Source: Regnicoccus_A sp014224355
GTDB taxonomy: Bacteria; Cyanobacteriota; Cyanobacteriia; PCC-6307; Cyanobiaceae
Reading direction: 5' to 3'
Assembly: GCF_050920705.1 (NCBI RefSeq)
Contig: NZ_CP154799.1
Coordinates: 2,976,001-3,040,000 of the forward strand
Length of the DNA stretch: 64,000 nt
Position numbers and translations under genes: made by a program. The notes under the pieces were generated by a model. The model ran no database searches. It saw nothing but the letters and a program-made list of their open reading frames with translations, and was not told the origin of the DNA. Numbering within the stretch: the stretch's first letter is position 1; each line of letters begins with the position of its first letter. Shown here in pieces: positions 52,616 through 62,027 of this stretch.

Positions 52616-55003
52616 CTAGGTCGCGACCGGCAGGGTCCAACGCCAGTCGGTGACCTCCGGTGCATCCATTCCGTGGGTATGGGCGTACTCACGGTGCCGC
52701 AGAATCGCCTCCTTCATGCGTTCCTTGAGGTGGGCGGCACGGGAGCCGAGCGACGGAACACGATCGATCACATCCATCACCAGATTGAAGCGATCGATCT
52801 GGTTGTTCATCGCCAGCTCGAGAGGTGTATTGATGTTGCCCTTTTCCTTGTAGCCGCGCACGTGGAAATTGGAGTGGTTCGTTCGGCGGTAAGTGAGGCG
52901 GTGAATCAGCCACGGATAGCCGTGGAAGTTGAAGATCACCGGCTTGTCGGTGGTGAAGATCGTATCGAAATCGCGATCCGTTAAGCCATGGGGATGTTCC
53001 GTGGGCTGGGTGAGGGCAAACAACTTGACCACATTGACAACCCGGATCTTGAGTTGCGGAATCTCAAGGCGGAGAATCTCCACGGCGGCCAGGGTCTCCT
53101 TCGAGGGAATGTCGCCGGCGCAGGCCATCACCACATCCGGATCATCAGGCTCAGTTCCGCAGTCGTCGTTGCTGGCCCAGCGCACGATGCCGATGCCCTT
53201 GGCCACATGGACACGGGCTTGCTCCAGGGTGAGATACTGGAGGTGCTTCTGCTTGTCGGACACGATGATGTTGCACACGTTCGGCTCCACCAGGGCCTCC
53301 TCCGCCACGGCCAGCAGGCAGTTGGCATCAGGCGGCAGATAGACCCGAACCACTTCACCGCTCTTGTTGCCGGCCAGGTCGATGAAACCCGGGTCCTGGT
53401 GGGTGAAGCCGTTGTGGTCCTGCCGCCAGACGGTGGAAGAAATCAGGCAGTTCCAGGCACCGATCGGTGCCCGCCATTTGGCGTGCAGGTTGCAGGATTC
53501 CAGCCACTTGGCGTGCTGGTTGAACATCGAGGCGATCACATGCGCAAAGGCTTCGTAGGTGTGGAAGAAGCCATAGCGTCCCGTCAGCAGATAGCCCTCC
53601 ATCATTCCCACCAGGGTGTGTTCGGAGAGCATCTCCACCACCCGTCCGCTGCGGGCGAGTTCGCCGCCACCGGCATCTTCCGGCAGAAGGTCTTCCATCC
53701 AGACTTTCTTGCTCACCTCATAGATCGCCTGGAGGCGGTTGGAGGCGGTTTCGTCAGGGCCGAACACCCGCAGGGAGTCGGGGTTGCGGGCGATCGTGTC
53801 ACGCAGCAGGGCTCCGAGAACGGCCGTGTTCTCGTACTCCTTCTGACCCGGCTGCTCCACCGGCACGGCATAAGCCTCGATCGGCGCCAACCGCAAGCTG
53901 CGGCGCAGTTGGCCGCCGTTGGCATGGGGGCTTGAGCCCATGCGGCGATCACCCCGGGGGGACAGGGTCTGCAGATCGGAGAGGAGCGTTCCGTTGGCAT
54001 CGAACAACTCCTCGGGCTTGTAACTCCGCAGCCAGCTCTCCAGCATGGCCAGCTGTTCCGGATCCTTGTTCGGCGCCGCCAGGGGCACCTGGTGAGACCG
54101 CCAGAAGCCTTCCAGTTTCTTGCCCTGGCATTCCTGCGGACCGGTCCAGCCCTTGGGGGAGCGAAGCACGATCATGGGCCAGGCTGGTCGCAGGGCCTGA
54201 GCGGATGTGCGGCATTCGTTCTGTATCCGCTGGATCGTCTCAATGGCCTGATCCATGGCGGCGGCCATGGCACGATGCATCGCCATGGGCTCACTGCCCT
54301 CCACGAAGATCGGCTCCCAGCCGTATCCCCGCATCAGGCTGGCCAGCTCTTCGTGGGGGATGCGGGCCAGCAGGGTGGGGTTGGCGATCTTGTAGCCGTT
54401 CAGGTGCAACACCGGCAGCACGGCGCCATCACTGATCGGGTTGAGGAACTTATTGATGTGCCAGGAGGTAGCCAGGGGTCCGGTTTCGGCTTCGCCGTCC
54501 CCAACGCAGGCCAGGGAGATCAGATTGGGATTGTCGAACACCGCGCCGCAGGCGTGCGACAGCACATAGCCCAGCTCACCACCTTCGTGGATCGAGCCTG
54601 GAGTTTCGGGGGTGCAGTGTGAACCGATATGGCCCGGGAAGGAAAACTGCTTGAAGAAGCGCCGCATTCCCTCGGCATCCTGAGATTTATCGGGATAAAT
54701 CTCGCTGTAGCTTCCATCGAGGTAGGTGGGCCCCAGCACCCCGGGGGCGCCGTGGCCGGGCCCGGAGAGGTAGATCATCTCCAGATCCCGCTCGCGGATC
54801 ACCCTGTTGGCGTGGGCCCAGATGAAGGCCTGGCCTGGACTCGAACCCCAGTGGCCCAGCAACCGGTTCTTGATGTGCTCCGGCCGCAGCGGTTCAGCGA
54901 GCAGGGGATTCTCCTGCAGGTAGATCATCCCCACCGCCAGGTAGCTGGCGGCCCGCCACCAGCGGTCGATCAGCTGAAGCTCTTCCTCGCGAACAGTATC
55001 CAT
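52616..55003 (-). CDS. xfp: Xylulose-5-phosphate/fructose-6-phosphate phosphoketolase
   Basis: 795 residues. GPGHGAPGVL (81-90), SHCTPETPGSIHEGGELGYV and the thiamine diphosphate motif VGDGEAETGP (167-176) are intact, as are HANGGQLRRSLRL, GPDETASNRL, EGYLLTGRYGFFHTYEAF and the C-terminal domain with VIFNFHGYPWLIHRL. It splits X5P or F6P with phosphate into acetyl phosphate plus G3P or E4P. The normal downstream partner, acetate kinase, is deleted here. Acetyl phosphate must then be used through another enzyme, such as phosphotransacetylase, or act as a signal. Confidence 0.97.
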   Translation of the reverse strand: MDTVREEELQLIDRWWRAASYLAVGMIYLQENPLLAEPLRPEHIKNRLLGHWGSSPGQAFIWAHANRVIRERDLEMIYLSGPGHGAPGVLGPTYLDGSYSEIYPDKSQDAEGMRRFFKQFSFPGHIGSHCTPETPGSIHEGGELGYVLSHACGAVFDNPNLISLACVGDGEAETGPLATSWHINKFLNPISDGAVLPVLHLNGYKIANPTLLARIPHEELASLMRGYGWEPIFVEGSEPMAMHRAMAAAMDQAIETIQRIQNECRTSAQALRPAWPMIVLRSPKGWTGPQECQGKKLEGFWRSHQVPLAAPNKDPEQLAMLESWLRSYKPEELFDANGTLLSDLQTLSPRGDRRMGSSPHANGGQLRRSLRLAPIEAYAVPVEQPGQKEYENTAVLGALLRDTIARNPDSLRVFGPDETASNRLQAIYEVSKKVWMEDLLPEDAGGGELARSGRVVEMLSEHTLVGMMEGYLLTGRYGFFHTYEAFAHVIASMFNQHAKWLESCNLHAKWRAPIGAWNCLISSTVWRQDHNGFTHQDPGFIDLAGNKSGEVVRVYLPPDANCLLAVAEEALVEPNVCNIIVSDKQKHLQYLTLEQARVHVAKGIGIVRWASNDDCGTEPDDPDVVMACAGDIPSKETLAAVEILRLEIPQLKIRVVNVVKLFALTQPTEHPHGLTDRDFDTIFTTDKPVIFNFHGYPWLIHRLTYRRTNHSNFHVRGYKEKGNINTPLELAMNNQIDRFNLVMDVIDRVPSLGSRAAHLKERMKEAILRHREYAHTHGMDAPEVTDWRWTLPVAT

Positions 55004-55281
55004 CGGTGCGTCTCCCCCGGTTCAGAAAAGTGTCTCACAACAGTTTCTCACACTCCCCCAGACCGTACGGCGCACGCTGGCTGCAGTGGATACATCAAGG
55101 TGAACCCTTGATTCGGCATCCCTTTGACAACTCACTCTTCAGTTGAGGTTACAGCCAGGATTCAGTTCTCAGCACCGTCGATCAACTATGCACCCTACCA
55201 CTTTCATCCACTCCAACGAGGACTTTCAAGGGCGCAAGTGACCGAGGAGCCTGACTGCCCGGCACACCTCAGCTGAGACGG
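55004..55281. other. Upstream region of xfp
   Basis: More AT-rich than surrounding genes, with no coding frame. It presumably carries the xfp promoter on the minus strand. Confidence 0.4.
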
Positions 55282-55800
55282 TCACGCGACAGCCAGCGGC
55301 TGGGACTTGCGTGGCCGTGGCGGCAGGTCAAGGTGCGTGAACCATGGCTCTTTCTGCCGTCGCCGCACGCCGTGGCTGGGAATGCAGGCCCCCAGATCCC
55401 GCAGTGGGATGGGTGCCCAGGCCGGCAAGGCTTTGGCCGTATGGGCCACGCACTGCTGCAGCCACTTCAGGCCGAGCCGCACAAAGATCAGGCCCCGCCG
55501 CCAGTGGGGGTCGACGGGGCGGCGTTCGCCGGCCAGGCTCACCGCATAACCCTGCAGACTGCCGGCCAGCCCAGCGATCACCACCACCAGCAGCCGATCA
55601 ATGCGCTGCGGTTCGCGCAGACCGCGGCTCTCCAGCTTGAAGAGGCCGGATTTCTGATCACGCAACAGCTACTCGCAGCAGAATCGCTGGCCGTAGCTCC
55701 AGACCAGTCCAAGCTGGGTTCTGCGTTGCTGACCAGATACCAGGGATCTGCTCACACCCACCGCCACGATCACCTGATGGTCGCTACCGACACCTAACTG
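55282..55800 (-). pseudogene. IS4-like transposase, C-terminal remnant
   Basis: Reads LFRDQKSGLF-type sequence (RDQKSGLFKLESRGLREPQR) then IDRLLVVVIAGLAGSLQGYA and VDPHWRRGLIFVRLGLKWLQ. The KSxxF...RGLREPxRI block is the region around the last catalytic Glu and downstream helices of IS4-group transposases. The D residues upstream are missing and no inverted repeats could be matched. Adjacent to an IS1182 remnant. Confidence 0.6.
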
Positions 55801-55806
55801 ACAATT

Positions 55807-56640
55807 TTAGCCCTGGATGACGTGGCCATCGGTTGTCATGAGGTGACTTTCTGGATCAGTGAAACTGCGCAGGGTTGGCTTGGTTGGTGTGCCGTCAGTC
55901 TTCCTGGCCAGGCCCCGCCTGGGCATGGCGTCAGCCGCCAGCGGGTTCAGATCCGCTGCCGCTGCAGCGGCCTCTCGGGCAGCCGTGGCTTTGTCCATGG
56001 CCTCTTCTGCTTCCTCCTGGCGCCGACGCGCAGTTGCTGCTGCGGTTTCCGCTTCCATCTCCTGGCGGGCCTGACGGATCCTGGCCAGCCGGTCCTGACG
56101 CCGCCGCAGTTCATCGGGCAGATCACTGCCGCGGTTGCCCTTGCCATAGCGCCGATCCTCCTGGGCATCGAGGATCTCGACCTTCTGGCAAAGCCGCAGG
56201 ATCTGGACAAACAGATCGCTCAACGCGTCGAGATTGCGGTGGCGGAACTCACTGATCCGGCTGTGGTCCGGCTACTTGTTACCGGTCAGCACCCGGAACG
56301 CCAGGTCCTCGTAGCAGGCCCGCTCGATCTAGTGCCTCCGGCACGCTGGCCTGCGGCCAGGCAGGCGGGAGGAGACGATGCCCACGCATAGGCGTAGAGC
56401 AGAAGCATCGTCAACCGCTTCGCGGAAAACTTCGTCTGCATCCGCGGATCAAACCCTTTCTCCCCACGGGGATCCTTGGCCTGAGCAGGAAGCAGGACCT
56501 GTGAGAGAACCAGCTCATCCACCAGATCCAGCAGGAAATACACCTGGTGGTCATCCGAAAGCCAATCGCTGGGTGATGGCGGCAGCAGGGTGGTCTGCTC
56601 CGCCTACCGGGGACGGAAGGACTTGAGCTTCTGCAAGCCC
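55807..56640 (-). pseudogene. IS1182-family transposase, internally deleted
   Basis: One frame gives DHQVYFLLDLVDELVLSQ-like sequence (VYFLLDLVDELVLSQVLLPA), DPRGEKGFDPRMQ and LTMLLLYAYAW, the IS1182 N-terminus. A second gives SDLFVQILRLCQKV joined straight to EILDAQEDRRYGKGNRGSDL and a Glu/Ala-rich helical insert, then MPRRGLARKTDGTPTK and DPESHLMTTDGHVIQG. Intact relatives have roughly 45 residues, including a catalytic Asp (DGTK), between QKV and EILDAQ. As those relatives carry a second KV just before EILDAQ, a deletion between short direct repeats is plausible. The C-terminal half is absent. Confidence 0.72.
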
Positions 56641-56945
56641 CATTCTTTCAGCCAGAACTATTGCAGCCACTGGAATCTGGGCAGACTTGGGGGCGTCTGT
56701 GGAGAGCGTGTTGGCAGTCAATGCGCGACAGGCTTCCAGCTAGGATTGGGATGAGTAGGAAGAACTGGTGTTGCGGTATTCAAAGATTTCTATGGGTGCA
56801 ATCCGAATGGTAATGTGCATGGTATGCACTCCCATAGACTGAATCGCATTGAAGATGCGTTGATCAATATTGTCTATGCTTCCCTGATCCTTAATGAATT
56901 CTTCATTAGCTGCGCCGACAATATTCACATAAGCTACACCATTAA

Positions 56946-58162
56946 GGAGACTCTGGAAAACCCCACCACCCTGCGCGAGAATGGCCTTGTGATCCCAACC
57001 GTTTACAGGCTTCATGGGCGTCAAGCAGTTCGGTTTTGGTGATTACGAGCAGTCCACAGCCAAAAAGCGGACCCGGCGCGAGCGCTTTCTGGCTGAGATG
57101 GAGGCGGTTGTTCCATGGAGTGCACTGATCGATCTGATCGAGCCCCACTACCCCAAGACCAGCAAAAAGGGAGGCCGGCCTCCGTATCCTTTGGCCACGA
57201 TGCTGCGAATCCATTTGCTGCAGCAGTGGTATGACCTCAGCGATCCAGCGATGGAGGATGCGCTGATTGAGGTGCCGACGATGCGTCGGTTCGTGGGGAT
57301 CGACTTGATCAGCGACAGAATCCCAGATGAGACCACGATCCTGATGTTCCGCCACCTGCTGGAGAAGCACAACCTGGGAGAGCAGATCTTTGAGACGGTG
57401 AAGGCCCACCTCAAGGCCAACGGCATGGCCATGAAGCAAGGCACGATCATCGATGCCACCTTGATCGCGGCTCCCAGTTCTACCAAGAACAAGAAGGGGA
57501 AAAGGGATCCGGAGATGCACCAGACCAAAAAGGGCAACCAGTGGTATTTCGGGATGAAGGTTCACATCGGCGTGGACAAGGACACAGGCCTGATCCACGC
57601 AGTGGAAACCACCGCTGCCAATGTGCATGACCTCACCCCAGCAGCCGAACTCCTGCACGGTGAGGAGACGGTGGTCTACGCGGATGCCGGCTACCAGGGG
57701 ATCGAGAAGCGTCCAGAGATGGAAGGCAAGGGCATCGGCTTCCGCGTTGCCATGCGCCCAGGGAAGCGGCGTGCTCTGCCCGATACTCCGGAGGGACGAC
57801 TGGATGATCTGATCGAGACCGCCAAAGCACACATCCGCGCGAAGGTCGAGCACCCGTTCCGCGTGATTAAGCGGCAGTTCGGATTTCAGAATACCCGACT
57901 GCGGGGCATGATCAAAAACCGCTGCAAGGTGAACGTCCTGGCAGCCCTTGCAAACCTATTCATGGTGCGTCATCAGTTGCTATGCAGGACATGATCGGGG
58001 GAATGGTGTGCCCATTGGGGGCAAAATAACCCTCAATGGAAGCGGCCAGTCCCCAATCATGGTGAGATCAGGCTCATTCCAGCCCGATCTGCGCTGAAAT
58101 AGTCCAAGCCGAACAATTGGCGGACCGCGACTGACTATGCGGAAGTATTGTCCAGAGCTTCC
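56946..58162 (+). mobile_element. IS5-family insertion sequence, complete (1,217 bp)
   Basis: Flanked by TTAA on both sides (56942-56945 and 58163-58166), a target duplication in DUF389. Ends are GGAGACTCTGGA and, inverted, GGAAGCTCTGGA, imperfect 12-bp terminal repeats. It contains one intact transposase gene and looks recent because both flanks match across the site. Confidence 0.92.
57014..57994 (+). CDS. IS5-family DDE transposase
   Basis: 326 residues. N-terminal region with GRPPYPLATMLRIHLLQQWY and MEDALIEVPTMRRFVGIDL (IS5 DUF772 domain). Catalytic triad: Asp in GTIIDATLIAAPSS, Asp in VYADAGYQGIE, and Glu in KVEHPFRVIKRQFGF. It appears full-length and active. It cuts and pastes the element in which it lies, with a TTAA-type target. 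Confidence 0.95.
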   Translation: MGVKQFGFGDYEQSTAKKRTRRERFLAEMEAVVPWSALIDLIEPHYPKTSKKGGRPPYPLATMLRIHLLQQWYDLSDPAMEDALIEVPTMRRFVGIDLISDRIPDETTILMFRHLLEKHNLGEQIFETVKAHLKANGMAMKQGTIIDATLIAAPSSTKNKKGKRDPEMHQTKKGNQWYFGMKVHIGVDKDTGLIHAVETTAANVHDLTPAAELLHGEETVVYADAGYQGIEKRPEMEGKGIGFRVAMRPGKRRALPDTPEGRLDDLIETAKAHIRAKVEHPFRVIKRQFGFQNTRLRGMIKNRCKVNVLAALANLFMVRHQLLCRT

Positions 58163-59052
58163 TTAACCAACTTGGTATCAACACGATGGATCAGATTGAT
58201 GTCTCGATACTTACCATCTCTGTGCAGTCCGTGTAATGCGAGCTGCACCCTGTTGTCCACTGCAAATTCATGCAGCGATGTCCCAAGGGGCCGAGAAAGC
58301 ATGAGCGCAACGAGCAGCCCCAGTGCAAGTGATTTAAGTGCCTTGCGCAAACTGCCATAAGACTGGAGCACAAAAACCAAACAGGCCGAGATCGTTATGC
58401 CTATCAGGTTTGCCAGAAAGAGTAGGGAGGCCCCGCCTGCAGCATCGAGATTTGTGACATAGAAATTGCCGAACACACCAGTCATTGTGCTTCCTCCGGC
58501 GAGCCCGATGCCCACAACACACAGGGGAGGAACCAAAGCTACTGCAATCGCCACTCCCGCAATCGAGCTGGCGATGCTCATCCGTGTCAATGAGAATGCA
58601 CCGGCTGCTCCGGCTGCTATTGCAATCCCCAGATCCAGCATTGTTGGACGGGTTCGGCTTAGCAGTTCTGAGCCAACGACATCCCACGGCGATAGCGCTG
58701 TCACAAGGGAAGCTACTCCCATGGCCAGGAAGGAGCCCAGCACTGTTGTCAATCCCGAGCGCAAGAACAAGGCCCAATTAGCTGTTGCAATAGCAAATGA
58801 AAGACTGAGAATTGGATTCATCAATGGTGCCACAATCATGGCGCCAATAATTACTGCAGAACTGTTGGTAATCAGTCCCAGGGTTGCAATTATTGATGCC
58901 AGAGTGAGGAGAAAGAAGAATCCGAATGAGGGAATAGACCCTGCAGCTCGAGATTCAGACAGCTCCTCAGCAGGTACCCTTTGCTCAAAGCGAATCTTCC
59001 ATAGCGGTTCGATAGTTTTCAAAAACTTACTGAACGACTGAAGGATCGGCAT

Positions 59053-59431
59053 GATGCTGCAGAGAGTGTCGAGGCCGCTGTTACTGCTGATCTGAGCCCG
59101 AGAAGGCACCATGCTTCAGCAACCCCGTCTGTGGAGCCCCAAAGGAGATCCCAGATTTATCGATTTCCTCTTTGAGCCTACCGCGGAGCTCACTCCCAAC
59201 GTTTCCGTTCACGGGACTGTCGGATATATAAAAGCTCCCACCCCTTCACTGATCCTTGAACGCTTGCGTCCCCTCTGTTGGTGTAAATCCCTGGGGACCT
59301 CAACCCCGGCGTAGCCGGGGTTGTGCGCGCACCACAGCGACCCGGCTCATCCGCTGGCGTTGCAAGGATTGGGGCCCCCGGGTGGGCAGGCCCGTTTCCA
59401 TGGTTTGAGAACCACCTCAACCAGACGAACC
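59053..59431. other. Stretch between DUF389 copy 2 and the IS256 remnant
   Basis: The first 50 bases are still homologous to the upstream region of DUF389 copy 1. The rest holds no gene; a perfect hairpin lies at 59302-59322. Confidence 0.45.
59302..59322. repeat. Perfect 9-bp inverted repeat
   Basis: AACCCCGGC, GTA, GCCGGGGTT. Without a T tract; possibly the transcription-insulating hairpin near the end of the IS256-type element. Confidence 0.6.
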
Positions 59432-60035
59432 ATGCCCACTTCCAACCGTGCCTCAACTGAGCTGGTGCGTCACGGCCTGCAGCAGTTGATCGAGCTGGAG
59501 GTCGCTGCCATGCTCGGCTACCGCAATGGCTACCGGCCGCGCGTCCTCACCACGCAGGCCGGCCATATCGACCTGCTGATACCCAAACTGCGCACCGGGG
59601 GCTTCCTGCCCTCGATCCTCGAGCCCCGCCGCCGTGGTGATGGAGGCCTACATCGGCGGCATCTCCAAATCCCAGGTGAGCCGCATCTGCCAGGAGATTG
59701 ACCAGCAGGTGCAGGCGTTCCTGAACCGGCCGCTCCAGAAGTCCGGCTACGCCTACGTCTATCTCGATGCCACTTACCTCCACGGCCGGCTGGGCCGGGC
59801 CCTGCAGGTCTGCTCCAGGGCTGCTGTGATCGCGATGGGCATCAATGCCGATGGCCGCCGTGAGCTGCTCGGTCTCCAGGTGCGCGACAGCGAGACCGAG
59901 GGCTTCTGGAGCGAGTTCACCACCTCGCTCATAGCCGCAGGCTTCTGCGAAGCAGTAGAGCGGGGCCTCTCTGGGATCAAGCTGGTGATCAGCGACGCCC
60001 ACGAGGGCATGGTCACCGCGGCCCTGCGCTGGTGT
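59432..60035 (+). pseudogene. IS256-family transposase, deleted and truncated
   Basis: From ATG 59432: ASTELVRHGLQQLIELEVAA, GYRNGYRPRVLTTQAGHIDL and LLIPKLRTGGFLPSILEPRR. After a frame slip: VVMEAYIGGIS joined to KSQVSRICQEIDQQVQAFLN, then YAYVYLDATYLHGRLGRALQ (first Asp) and IKLVISDAHEG (second Asp). Between GGIS and KSQ about 20 residues of the normal protein are missing; relatives have a second GIS there, so loss between direct repeats is likely. The segment with the catalytic Glu is replaced by the end of a helicase gene. Confidence 0.8.
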
Positions 60036-60643
60036 TCAGCCAGGAGGACGCCGGTGGCAGGGAACGCCTGATCGCCGGGCTGGGCACGAGTGAAGTGGAG
60101 GTACTCACCAGCTGCATGATCATTTCCGAGGGCACCGACATCCCCTCGGTGGGCGGCGCGATCCTGATGCGCCCCACCGCTTCCCTGAGCCTCTATCTGC
60201 AGATGGTCGGCCGGGCCCTGCGTCCCGCACCTGGGAAGCAGGAAGCTGTGATCCTCGATCACGTCGGCAACGCCCATCGCCACGGTCTGCCCACCGATGA
60301 GCGCGAGTGGAACCTGGCCGGTCGGCGCCGGCGGGAAGGCGTCTCGATTCCGATCAAGGACTGCCCGTTCTGCTTCTGCAGCTGCCCCAGTGCTGCGCAG
60401 GTGTGCCCGGACTGCGGCCACCTGTTCCTGACCGAGGAACGCGATGAGCAGCGGCGCGGGATCCAGCAACTGGAGGGCGAACTGGTTGAAGTCACGGGCG
60501 CAGCCCGCCACCGGCCCAAACCCAACCAGCAGCAGAGGCCCCGGCGCACGCACCCGGCAGGGCCAGATACGTGTGGGCTGCAAGGCAGCACAACAAGGCC
60601 AACAGCAGTACGCTTTGACGTACGGGTGAAGGCCATGTCATGA
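60036..60643 (+). pseudogene. DEAD/DEAH-box (SF2) helicase, C-terminal part only
   Basis: Carries helicase motifs V and VI: EVLTSCMIISEGTDIPSVGG, AILMRPTASLSLYLQMVGRA and LRPAPGKQEAVILDHVGN. A zinc-binding tail follows (CPFCFCSCPSAAQVCPDCGH). Motifs I-IV are missing, and the reading frame enters from the IS256 remnant. Phage- and plasmid-borne helicases of this shape accompany Gp157 and Rad52-like proteins, so it may belong to the module seen at 6.6-12 kb. Its stop overlaps the antitoxin ATG. Confidence 0.78.
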
Positions 60644-60882
60644 CCACCGTGCCAGCCACAGAAGCCCGCAAGCGGCTCTATGCCCTGATCGATGAGGTGG
60701 GGCAGTCCCACGAGCCCGTGCAGATCACCGGCAAGCGGGGCAATGCCGTCCTGCTCTCGGAAGACGACTGGCGCGCCATCCAGGAGACCCTGCATCTGGT
60801 CTCAATCCCGGGCATGCGCGAATCGATCCTGGAAGGCATGGCCACGGATACCTCTGAGCTGAGCAGCGAACCGGGCTGGTGA
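60640..60882 (+). CDS. yefM: YefM/Phd-family antitoxin without its toxin
   Basis: 80 residues: VPATEARKRLYALIDEVGQS, EPVQITGKRGNAVLLSEDDW and AIQETLHLVSIPGMRESILE, the complete Phd/YefM fold with its toxin-binding tail. The toxin gene starts at GTG 60879 with VSWTVLF, the first residues of YoeB, but is cut after nine codons by the IS21 element. The antitoxin itself looks intact and is now solitary. Confidence 0.92.
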   Translation: MTTVPATEARKRLYALIDEVGQSHEPVQITGKRGNAVLLSEDDWRAIQETLHLVSIPGMRESILEGMATDTSELSSEPGW

Positions 60883-60920
60883 GCTGGACGGTCCTCTTCT
60901 GCCAGATGTCAACTACGTAG
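60879..60920 (+). pseudogene. yoeB: YoeB toxin stump
   Basis: GTG at 60879 overlaps the yefM stop. Nine codons (VSWTVLFCQ) match the YoeB N-terminus before IS21 sequence begins at 60907; the frame then ends at TAG 60918-60920. Confidence 0.75.
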
Positions 60921-60960
60921 GCGGCTTTGTGCAATTACGTTGGCGGGTTCTTCCCGCCTT

Positions 60961-60986
60961 CTCCCCCCTGCCATGGCAGGGGGGAG
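60961..60986. repeat. Perfect 26-bp palindrome inside IS21
   Basis: CTCCCCCCTGCCA is followed directly by its exact complement TGGCAGGGGGGAG with no loop. It lies between the IS end and the 3' end of istB. Confidence 0.95.
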
Positions 60987-61232
60987 GCGACATGAAAACT
61001 GAGCCACCCTCAGTCGAGAAGACGGAGCACGGCTGGGGTTCCTTGATCGGCATCCGGCGGCGTCAATCCGGTTGGCCGGTGCCCCTGCTCAGCCTCTGCC
61101 CGATTGCTGCTACGGAGCGCACGAGCCGGTGGACCCCACAGTCCGCCGGCAGCGCGGAGCTCGTCACCGGCAGCTCGCGCCAGGGGTGTGGAGGCAGTTG
61201 GCGGGTAATTGACGCCTGGTCCGGACGCCCAG

Positions 61233-62027
61233 TCAGCCAGCCACAGGACGGTCTGTGCGTCTTGCCCGCTTGCGGCGGTAGCTCTCTCCATTGATCTGGA
61301 TGATCGTGCTGTGATCCACCAGCCGGTCCACCGCTGCCACCGTCATGGCGCTGGTCGAGAAGACGTTCTCCCACTCACTGAACGGCTGGTTGCTGGTCAC
61401 CAGCAATGACCGGCGCTCGTAGCGGTGCATCACCAGCTCAAAGAGCACGGAGGTCTCGGCCTCGTCCTTGCGCACGTAGCCGATGTCGTCGATCACCAGC
61501 AGGGCGTAGCGGTCCAGCTTGGTGAGGGCCTTGGCCAGGGCGTAGTCGGCCTTGGCGCGTTGCAGCTCCTGCACCAACGTGGTGGCGGAGAAGAAGCGTG
61601 CCGGGCGGTCCAGGGCGATCAGGCTGCGGCAGATCCCGGCCGCCAGGTGGGTTTTGCCCACACCGCTGGGGCCAAAGAGAAGCAGGTTCTCGGCCCGGTC
61701 CACCCAGCCGGTGTCATGGGCGAGCTGCTCGATCTGGTGGCGATCGAGATCGGGGAGTGCCGCCCAGTCGTAGTCGGCCAGGGTCTTGGGCACCGGCAGG
61801 TGGGCCTCATGCAACAGCCGCCGCAGCCGGGCCTGATGGCGCTGCTGGTGTTCCTGCTCGGCCAGCACATAGAGGTAGCTGGCCGGGCTCCAGCCATCGG
61901 CTGTGGCCTGGTGTTCGGCCGCCTGCCACTGGCTGCGGAACTGGGCCAGTTTCAACTGCTTGAGAAGGGATGGCAGGGCCGTTTCCAGTGCCGGCCGGCT
62001 GGGGGGTTCCACCCAGGAGTTCGTCAT
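61233..62027 (-). CDS. istB: IS21 helper ATPase IstB
   Basis: 264 residues. AAA+ ATPase with Walker A LLLFGPSGVGKTHLAAGICR (about 110-129), Walker B YALLVIDDIGYV, and the C-terminal arginine-rich region VFSTSAMTVAAVDRLVDHST. It loads on target DNA and activates the IstA transposase. The ATG at 62027 lies inside the open frame of istA. The C-terminus runs into Arg-rich sequence ending RTDRPVAG. Confidence 0.95.
   Translation of the reverse strand: MTNSWVEPPSRPALETALPSLLKQLKLAQFRSQWQAAEHQATADGWSPASYLYVLAEQEHQQRHQARLRRLLHEAHLPVPKTLADYDWAALPDLDRHQIEQLAHDTGWVDRAENLLLFGPSGVGKTHLAAGICRSLIALDRPARFFSATTLVQELQRAKADYALAKALTKLDRYALLVIDDIGYVRKDEAETSVLFELVMHRYERRSLLVTSNQPFSEWENVFSTSAMTVAAVDRLVDHSTIIQINGESYRRKRARRTDRPVAG

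Larger units (their letters stand above)
56740..59052 (-). pseudogene. DUF389-family membrane protein, copy 2, interrupted by IS5
   Basis: Coding parts are 59052-58163 (start MPILQSFSKFLKTIEPLWKI, full membrane domain to HRVDTKLV) and 56945-56740 (NGVAYVNIVGAANEEF to EYRNTSSSYSSQS). The IS5 element sits between them. Joining the two flanks and keeping one TTAA restores the frame exactly (KLV-NGVAY). The encoded protein of about 365 residues is very similar to copy 1 at 27.6-28.7 kb, which instead has a stop codon near its start. As read, each copy is defective in a different way. Confidence 0.9.

Noticed and set aside
60929..61294. A 121-codon plus-strand frame inside IS21
   Set aside because: It runs through the palindrome and the non-coding end of the element and lacks any family resemblance.
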